A program made the translations under genes and the position numbers. Of a DNA stretch of 64,000 bases, positions 59,485-64,000 are shown piece by piece. Within the stretch, counting starts at the first letter, position 1; every line of letters begins with the position of its first letter. The notes under the pieces are model-generated. The model saw only the letters and a program-made list of their open reading frames with translations, was not told where the DNA came from and searched no databases. This stretch comes from Ancylothrix sp036704045 (GTDB taxonomy: Bacteria; Cyanobacteriota; Cyanobacteriia; Cyanobacteriales; Oscillatoriaceae): positions 248,001-312,000 of the forward strand of contig DATNQM010000037.1 in the NCBI GenBank assembly GCA_036704045.1. Reading direction: 5' to 3'.

Positions 59485-59967
59485 TTATTCAGGATGTCTA
59501 ATTAAGTAATCAATTTCTTCTAGGGCGTCTGCCATTGCTTTTTCTGTAAGGAGGGAGAGAGTTTCTCCTAGGTCAAAATTGGTGGCGGGAATGGCTACTA
59601 ACCAGGCTTTAGGTGTGTGTTGATATAGTTGTTCGGTGAGGGTTAAAAGGGTGCTAGGATCGCTTGTGTGTCCGATTACAGAATTCGGGTTTGATGCCGG
59701 TTTTAATTCGACTATTTGTAGGTCGTCATTTTGATTGGCTGGGTAGGCATCTACAAAGATGGCTATATCGGTTTGAGATAAGGTTTCTGCGAGTTCTGGG
59801 GTGAGTTGGGGAACGGCAAGAGATTCGAGGTTAGGAACGCCCCAATGGGATACTATGTCGGCTATTTTTTGCCCTACTCCGTCATCGCTGCGGAGGTCGT
59901 TTCCATAGCCAATTAAGGTGATGCGGTGTTGAAGGGTTTTTAGTTTGGCAGCTATATTACAATCCAT
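59485..59967 (-). CDS. hoxW: Hydrogenase maturation endopeptidase HoxW
   Basis: 160-residue nickel-dependent protease of the HycI/HybD family that removes the C-terminal tail of the hydrogenase large subunit after nickel is inserted. LIGYGNDLRSDDGVGQKIAD (about 18-37) carries the conserved Asn and Asp. IFVDAYPANQ has the second Asp region, and a His in the GHTSDPS block (about 104-110) matches the third metal ligand. It follows hoxH by about 210 bases on the same strand, so it should act on HoxH. The start is ATG at 59967. Confidence 0.92.
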   Translation of the reverse strand: MDCNIAAKLKTLQHRITLIGYGNDLRSDDGVGQKIADIVSHWGVPNLESLAVPQLTPELAETLSQTDIAIFVDAYPANQNDDLQIVELKPASNPNSVIGHTSDPSTLLTLTEQLYQHTPKAWLVAIPATNFDLGETLSLLTEKAMADALEEIDYLIRHPE

Positions 59968-60147
59968 GTTTTTTACCTTTTTTTTTTAAAGTATTCGATT
60001 TGTACTTCTTTTTACTTATCCTGCAAAAATTTTATCACTTATTCGACTAAAATAAGCGAAGTGAGATGTTCTTGAAAAAAAAAGGAAAATTTGATAAAAG
60101 CGGAACCCATACATAAAAATAGGTTTTCTTTTTTCATAGGAAGAAAG

Positions 60148-60167
60148 GTAGCCCTTTTTAGGGCTAC
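60148..60167. terminator. Hairpin between hoxH and hoxW
   Basis: GTAGCCCT (60148-60155) and AGGGCTAC (60160-60167) form a perfect 8-bp stem just after the hoxH stop on the minus strand. There is no long T-run, so it may be a weak or partial terminator or an mRNA-stabilising stem that adjusts hoxW-hyp expression relative to the hox genes. Confidence 0.6.
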
Positions 60168-60177
60168 AAATAATGTT

Positions 60178-61602
60178 TTATTCACGAGAAATGCGATTGA
60201 TAATTGTGCCGTCTGGGGCTATTAATTCGAGTTGTAAGGGCATTTGTCCTGCTGCGTGGGTGGAACAGCTTAAACATGGGTCAAAGGCGCGTATTCCTGC
60301 TTCAACGCGGTTTAATAATCCTTCGGCGATATCGTTGCCATGAATGTAATGTTTGGCTATTTGGGTGACGGTTTTGTTCATGGCTAAATTATTTTGGCCG
60401 GTGGCAATAATTAAGTTGACTTTTTTAATTATGCCGTCGTCATCGACGTTGTAATGATGAAATAATGTGCCGCGTGGTGCTTCAGAAACTCCGATACCTT
60501 CAAGTTGGTTTATTCCGGCATCTGAACGCACTCTTGCTGAGACAATATCGGGGTCATTAACTAATTGTTCGATGAATTCTACACCGGCCAAAATTTCAAT
60601 TAACCGCGCATAATGATAGTAGAAAGAAGAGGTGGCTATTCCACCGGCCCGTTGACGGAATTCTTCTAATTCTTTATCTGCTGCCGGTACACCAATTTTT
60701 GAGCAAATGTTTAACCTTGCTAGGGGCCCAACGCGATAAATTCCATCGGGATATCCAAGGGGTTTATAGTAGGGAAATTTCAGATAAGACCAGGCTTCTA
60801 CTGCTTCGCCTAAATAGTCTTGATAGTCGTCTTCTGATAAATTATCTGCTACTATTTTGCCTTCACTATCTACAAAGCGAATATGTCCATCGTAGTGTTC
60901 CCAGTCGCCATTTTTGGTAACTAATCCCATGAATAAGGAGGGAAATTTTCCAAAGGCTTCGACTTCGGTTGTAAAGCGGTCTAAGAGTTGTTTAAAAAGC
61001 GCTAGGGCGGTGTCAATTGTTTGGCGAGATTCGGGGAGGCGTTCGCGTATCCAGGTGCGTCCTTCTTCGCTTAAAGGTGAACGGACACCACCGGGAACTG
61101 CCCAGGCTGGATGGATTCTTTTTGCCCCTAATAATTCGATGATTTTTTGCCCAAATTGACGTAGGCGAATTCCGCTTCTTGCTAAGTCTGGATCGGCGGC
61201 TATTAATCCGAAGACATTGCGTTTTGCGGGGTCGCTATCCCAGCCTAATAAAAAGTCGGGACTGCTGAGGTGAAAAAAGCTTAGGGAGTGGGATTGAACG
61301 ATTTGTGCTAAGTTCATCATCCGCCGCAATTTTTCACCGGCTGGGGGGATTTTTACGGCTAGAATTTTGTCGCCGGTTTTGGCTGAGGCGAGGAGGTGAG
61401 ATACTGGACAAATGCCGCATATTCTAGCGGTAATTCCTGCCATTTCTGGGAAGGGCCGGCCTTCACAAAATTTCTCGAAACCACGAAATTCTACGACATG
61501 AAATCGGGCATTTTCTACTTCTCCGGCATCGTCTAAAAATATGGAGATTTTTGCGTGCCCTTCAATGCGAGTGACTGGATCAATAACAACTGTTTTCGCC
61601 AT
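60178..61602 (-). CDS. hoxH: Bidirectional [NiFe] hydrogenase large subunit HoxH
   Basis: 474-residue catalytic subunit holding the NiFe(CN)2CO site. N-terminal ligands are Cys62 and Cys65 in ARICGICPVSHL. C-terminal ligands are Cys443 and Cys446 in DPCLSCSTHAAGQ, followed by a 25-residue tail after His449, the segment removed by HoxW. TRIEGHAKISIFLDDAGEVE and VVEFRGFEKFCEGRPFPEMA are HoxH-type, not uptake HupL-type, consistent with the diaphorase genes. The start is ATG at 61602. It is separated from hoxY by the thermonuclease-like gene. The enzyme interconverts NAD(P)H or reduced ferredoxin/flavodoxin and H2 in the cytoplasm or at the thylakoid surface. Confidence 0.97.
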   Translation of the reverse strand: MAKTVVIDPVTRIEGHAKISIFLDDAGEVENARFHVVEFRGFEKFCEGRPFPEMAGITARICGICPVSHLLASAKTGDKILAVKIPPAGEKLRRMMNLAQIVQSHSLSFFHLSSPDFLLGWDSDPAKRNVFGLIAADPDLARSGIRLRQFGQKIIELLGAKRIHPAWAVPGGVRSPLSEEGRTWIRERLPESRQTIDTALALFKQLLDRFTTEVEAFGKFPSLFMGLVTKNGDWEHYDGHIRFVDSEGKIVADNLSEDDYQDYLGEAVEAWSYLKFPYYKPLGYPDGIYRVGPLARLNICSKIGVPAADKELEEFRQRAGGIATSSFYYHYARLIEILAGVEFIEQLVNDPDIVSARVRSDAGINQLEGIGVSEAPRGTLFHHYNVDDDGIIKKVNLIIATGQNNLAMNKTVTQIAKHYIHGNDIAEGLLNRVEAGIRAFDPCLSCSTHAAGQMPLQLELIAPDGTIINRISRE

Positions 61603-61652
61603 AATATTTACTCTCTTCTTTGGTATTTTTTCTTTTCTGATTTGTCATTTTT

Positions 61653-62210
61653 TTAGCCGCCACAGGGTTTGGCTTTTGCCCAGGGTTGCTGCCGGTTCCA
61701 AACTCCTAAGCCTTCTTGACGGGCTGCTTTTTGGGCGCTTAGGTAGGAGTTTAGCGAACCGCTACAATTGGTAAGATATTTGCAGAATAAAATGGCTTGT
61801 CCTTCCCTTACCAATTGGATATTTACTGATTTTCCTTCGGCAAATATTTCTCCTACTAAACGCTCTTTGGCGTTGGTACCAGTGTCTCTGACTGTAATGG
61901 TTTTGCCTGCCGGTAATAAGGCTTGCAAACGGGCTTTTGATTGTTCAAAAAAAGGCGTTTCGCTTGCTTCGGGGGTGTCAATACAGCTAAGTTGAATTCG
62001 GCAGACTTCGGAGTTTCCTGGTAAAGGCAACCGGCAACCAGACATTTTCACATCGACTGTATCGCCATCCACAACTTTAATCACGGTTGCTTGTTGTTGG
62101 GAGGCAAGGGATGTTTTTGGCAATAATTGTAGGGCTATTCCCCCTATCAACAAGACCAATAGTAAGTTCATCAGTAATTTGAAAAGCTTAATGTTTGGTC
62201 TTTTCTTCAT
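61653..62210 (-). CDS. Exported thermonuclease-family (SNase-like) nuclease
   Basis: 185 residues. An N-terminal hydrophobic signal or anchor (LFKLLMNLLLVLLIGGIALQ) precedes a staphylococcal-nuclease-like OB-fold. Core motifs are VIKVVDGDTVDV (Asp ligands), CRIQLSCIDTPEASETPFFE (Arg and Asp-x-Pro-Glu block) and ERLVGEIFAEGKSVNIQLVR with a catalytic-position Arg. Several cysteines (CRLPLPGNSEVC, CKYLTNCSG, a C-terminal PCGG) suggest disulfides in an extracytoplasmic protein. It sits between hoxY and hoxH with gaps of 71 and 50 bases in the same direction, so it is probably co-transcribed, though no role in hydrogenase maturation is known. The start is ATG at 62210. Confidence 0.87.
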   Translation of the reverse strand: MKKRPNIKLFKLLMNLLLVLLIGGIALQLLPKTSLASQQQATVIKVVDGDTVDVKMSGCRLPLPGNSEVCRIQLSCIDTPEASETPFFEQSKARLQALLPAGKTITVRDTGTNAKERLVGEIFAEGKSVNIQLVREGQAILFCKYLTNCSGSLNSYLSAQKAARQEGLGVWNRQQPWAKAKPCGG

Positions 62211-62281
62211 TATAAAATTCCTCGCTTTTTTCTGTTGGTTTGATAGGGAGAAATTGCTGTTTTCTCTGAAAGATTAATAAT

Positions 62282-62830
62282 TTAACCAAATTTAATCATG
62301 TTTCGGCCTTTCATTACCGGCGTTTCTCCTCGGAAAAATGGCTCAAGGGAGGCTTTTATTCTTTCCCAAGATGGCGGACACCCAGGCATAAAAATATCGA
62401 CTTCTACTACTTCATGGACGGGGTGAACGCGGTCTAGTAATTCGGGAACAATGCCGGGAAAATGGGGTAATTGTTTATTGATATCTCCGAGTTCTAAGTA
62501 ACACCGGCGCAGGACTGGATCGGAGCCTTTAATCATGTTTCTCATAGCGGGAACGTTGCCGGTGACTGCACAATCTCCGAAGGAAATTAAGATTTTTGTA
62601 CGTTCTCTAACTTTGTGAATTAGTTCTAGGTTTTCTTCGTTGGCGATGGAACCTTCTACTAAACAAACATCGACGTTTTCGGGGTATTCTTTGATATCTG
62701 AACCGACGGGGCTATAAACTACATCGACGTTTTGAGCGACATCAAATAGCCATTCGTCTAAGTCTAAAAAGCTCATGTGGCATCCTGAACAGCCGGCGAG
62801 CCAAACGGTAGCAAATCTGATTTTTTCCAT
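62282..62830 (-). CDS. hoxY: Bidirectional hydrogenase small subunit HoxY
   Basis: 182-residue electron-transfer subunit carrying the proximal [4Fe-4S] cluster. WLAGCSGCHMSFLDLDEWLF gives Cys14 and Cys17, SFGDCAVTGNVPAMRN gives Cys87 and MPGCPPSWE gives Cys151, the four expected ligands. It is short and without Tat signal, as expected for the cytoplasmic Hox type rather than uptake HupS. The start is ATG at 62830. It pairs with HoxH as the hydrogenase module. It follows hoxU by 128 bases that contain an inverted repeat. Confidence 0.96.
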   Translation of the reverse strand: MEKIRFATVWLAGCSGCHMSFLDLDEWLFDVAQNVDVVYSPVGSDIKEYPENVDVCLVEGSIANEENLELIHKVRERTKILISFGDCAVTGNVPAMRNMIKGSDPVLRRCYLELGDINKQLPHFPGIVPELLDRVHPVHEVVEVDIFMPGCPPSWERIKASLEPFFRGETPVMKGRNMIKFG

Positions 62831-62865
62831 GATTTTTTGTTGGATTTTGTGAGAGGTTTACTAAG

Positions 62866-62932
62866 GCAGATAAACGCAGATAAAGGAGAGATTTTTAGAG
62901 AGTAATTTGGGGATTTGTCTGTGTTTATCTGC
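62866..62932. repeat. Inverted GCAGATAAAC repeat between hoxU and hoxY
   Basis: GCAGATAAACGCAGA (62866-62880) is repeated in inverted orientation as TCTGTGTTTATCTGC (62918-62932), with one mismatch. The arms resemble dispersed CGCAGATAAACACAGAT-type repeats common in cyanobacterial intergenic regions. Confidence 0.75.
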
Positions 62933-62958
62933 AATTTATTAGCAGGTAAAATTTAGGT

Positions 62959-63675
62959 TTACCGTGTCCATTGTTTGTTTTCTCTTGCATCGACAAGAAA
63001 TTGCAATTTTGCACGGTCGCGGGTCATTTCTGAGACGGTGGAACCTTTGCGGAATATGGAGCCGGTGGGGCAGGCTTCTACACATTTTCCGCAACTTGTA
63101 CAGGCATCTACATTTCCCCAAGGTTGATTTAATCCTGTTATTACTTTTGCTTCGGCTCCTCGAAAGGCTACGTCCCAGACATGAGCACCTTCAATTTCGT
63201 CACAAACTCGCACACAACGAGTACATAAAATACAGCGGTTATGGTCGATTCCAAAACGTTCGTGAGTGACGTCTATTTCACGTTCTGGAAAGCGATAGGG
63301 GAAGCGCGAATGATCCATGCCGGTTTCTATGGCTAGGTCTTGTAATTCGCAGTTTCCATTGGCTACGCAAACCGCACAAACATGATTTCCTTCGGCAAAT
63401 AACATTTCGATAATCATTCGCCGATATTCGTTTAGTTGTTCGCTGTGGGTTTTTATTTCCATGCCTTCAGCAACTTGCGTGACGCAGGATGGTAAAAGTC
63501 GGTTTGTGCCTTTAATTTCTACTAAGCAAAGTCGGCAGGCTCCGACATCGGTAACTCCGTCTAAATGGCACAAGGTTGGTATGCGTATTCCGGCTTCTTT
63601 TGCTGCGTTTAAAATTGTTGAGCCTTCCTCTATTGCCAGGTCTACGTCATTTATTTTTAAGGTGACGACTGACAT
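62959..63675 (-). CDS. hoxU: Hydrogenase diaphorase subunit HoxU
   Basis: 238-residue iron-sulfur subunit, homologous to the N-terminus of NuoG. Cysteines 36, 47, 50 and 64 bind a [2Fe-2S] cluster (CHLDG, CRLC, CVTQ). HVCAVCVANGNC (99-109) with His98-type ligand binds a [4Fe-4S]. CILCTRCVRVC (148-158) and CTSCGKCVEAC (192-202) bind two more [4Fe-4S] clusters. It conducts electrons between HoxF and HoxY. The start is ATG at 63675. It follows hoxF by 33 bases, with no hcp or other insert between them as found in some relatives. Confidence 0.96.
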   Translation of the reverse strand: MSVVTLKINDVDLAIEEGSTILNAAKEAGIRIPTLCHLDGVTDVGACRLCLVEIKGTNRLLPSCVTQVAEGMEIKTHSEQLNEYRRMIIEMLFAEGNHVCAVCVANGNCELQDLAIETGMDHSRFPYRFPEREIDVTHERFGIDHNRCILCTRCVRVCDEIEGAHVWDVAFRGAEAKVITGLNQPWGNVDACTSCGKCVEACPTGSIFRKGSTVSEMTRDRAKLQFLVDARENKQWTR

Positions 63676-63708
63676 ATTTTTCCTCTTTGGTTTGTTGGTA
63701 ATTTGTGT

Positions 63709-64000
63709 TTAGTTGTGGGCTGTTGCCGGTTCTTGAAGTTGTTGTGGTTTTTTGCCGTTTTGATTGTTTTCAATTAAGGCTACATATTCGTCGCGGAAGT
63801 AGTGCAAGGTACTTAATACTGGGTTTGGTGCTGATTGTCCTAAACCACACAAACTTGTTGCTTTTACCATTTGGCAAAGTTGTTCAAGTTTTTCTAGGTC
63901 TGTGAGGGTAGCTTGTTTGTTGAGAATTTTGGTTAATGCCTGATACATTTGCACTGTGCCGGCGCGACAAGGTACACATTTTCCGCAAGTTTCTCCTCGA
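63709..64000 (-). CDS. hoxF: Hydrogenase diaphorase subunit HoxF, C-terminal part (cut by window edge)
   Basis: The minus-strand frame is open to the window end. It reads ETCGKCVPCRAGTVQMYQAL, the NuoF-type [4Fe-4S] cluster-binding block, continuing KILNKQATLTDLEKLEQLCQ, and ends with a Gln/Asn-rich tail (NGKKPQQLQEPATAHN). The fourth cluster ligand is Cys in TSLCGLGQSAPNP. Only about 96 C-terminal residues are visible; the NAD- and FMN-binding parts and hoxE would lie beyond the edge. An internal GTG at 63954 is not the real start. HoxF is the NAD(P)H-reacting subunit of the diaphorase module. Confidence 0.93.
   Translation of the reverse strand, partial: RGETCGKCVPCRAGTVQMYQALTKILNKQATLTDLEKLEQLCQMVKATSLCGLGQSAPNPVLSTLHYFRDEYVALIENNQNGKKPQQLQEPATAHN

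Overview
The window reads as chromosome of a cyanobacterium, probably a filamentous Oscillatoriales-type organism (inference from gene content; no marker gene fixes the genus). Cyanobacterial hallmarks are NDH-1 subunits NdhF1/NdhD1, an RbcR/Ycf30-like LysR regulator, the rimO-crhR pair, a CBS-CP12 fusion protein, a PEP-CTERM protein and the bidirectional Hox hydrogenase. The DNA is strikingly rich in the hexamer GCCGGT/ACCGGC/GCCGGC, and I noticed no copies of the usual cyanobacterial HIP1 octamer. No rRNA, tRNA, CRISPR array, transposase or prophage gene was seen.

Layout. (1) 1-5.6 kb: lpxB, an intact Uma2 nuclease-like gene, then a compositionally different stretch with a secreted protein and a choloylglycine-hydrolase-family amidase, then a Tat/lipoprotein-type esterase on the minus strand. 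(2) 5.8-16.5 kb: ndhD1 and ndhF1, a thioredoxin-like protein and an NnrU/Z-ISO-like membrane protein (minus strand), facing an RbcR-like regulator, a Ser/Thr kinase, a membrane-anchored type-I periplasmic binding protein and an alpha/beta hydrolase (plus strand). A decayed Uma2 remnant follows. (3) 16.9-40.9 kb: a roughly 24 kb co-oriented exopolysaccharide locus with a Wzc-type tyrosine kinase/co-polymerase, GDP-mannose dehydratase, Wzx flippase, Wzy polymerase, about ten glycosyltransferases, five methyltransferase domains (one fused to a glycosyltransferase), a sulfotransferase, an SGNH hydrolase and a WcaF-type acetyltransferase. The predicted product is a methylated, sulfated and acetylated polysaccharide. 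(4) 41-46.2 kb: a 46-residue membrane protein, rimO-crhR with structured leaders, a MITE-like palindromic element and a PEP-CTERM protein with a VTP repeat.

(5) 46.9-64 kb: an all-minus-strand block for dark or anoxic carbon and electron flow. In transcription order it runs hoxF (cut by the window edge), hoxU, hoxY, a thermonuclease-like gene, hoxH, hoxW, hypA, hypB, CBS-CP12, hypF, hypC, pyruvate:ferredoxin oxidoreductase (nifJ), a dihydroorotate-dehydrogenase-like flavoprotein without the catalytic nucleophile, and a double-length tandem phosphofructokinase whose second half looks catalytically degenerate. Sugar phosphate would pass through glycolysis to pyruvate, then acetyl-CoA and reduced ferredoxin, with reductant disposed of as H2. 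The CBS-CP12 protein, inside the maturation cluster, could link adenylate status to shutdown of the Calvin cycle. That block, and the CBS-CP12 placement in particular, is the most interesting system here.
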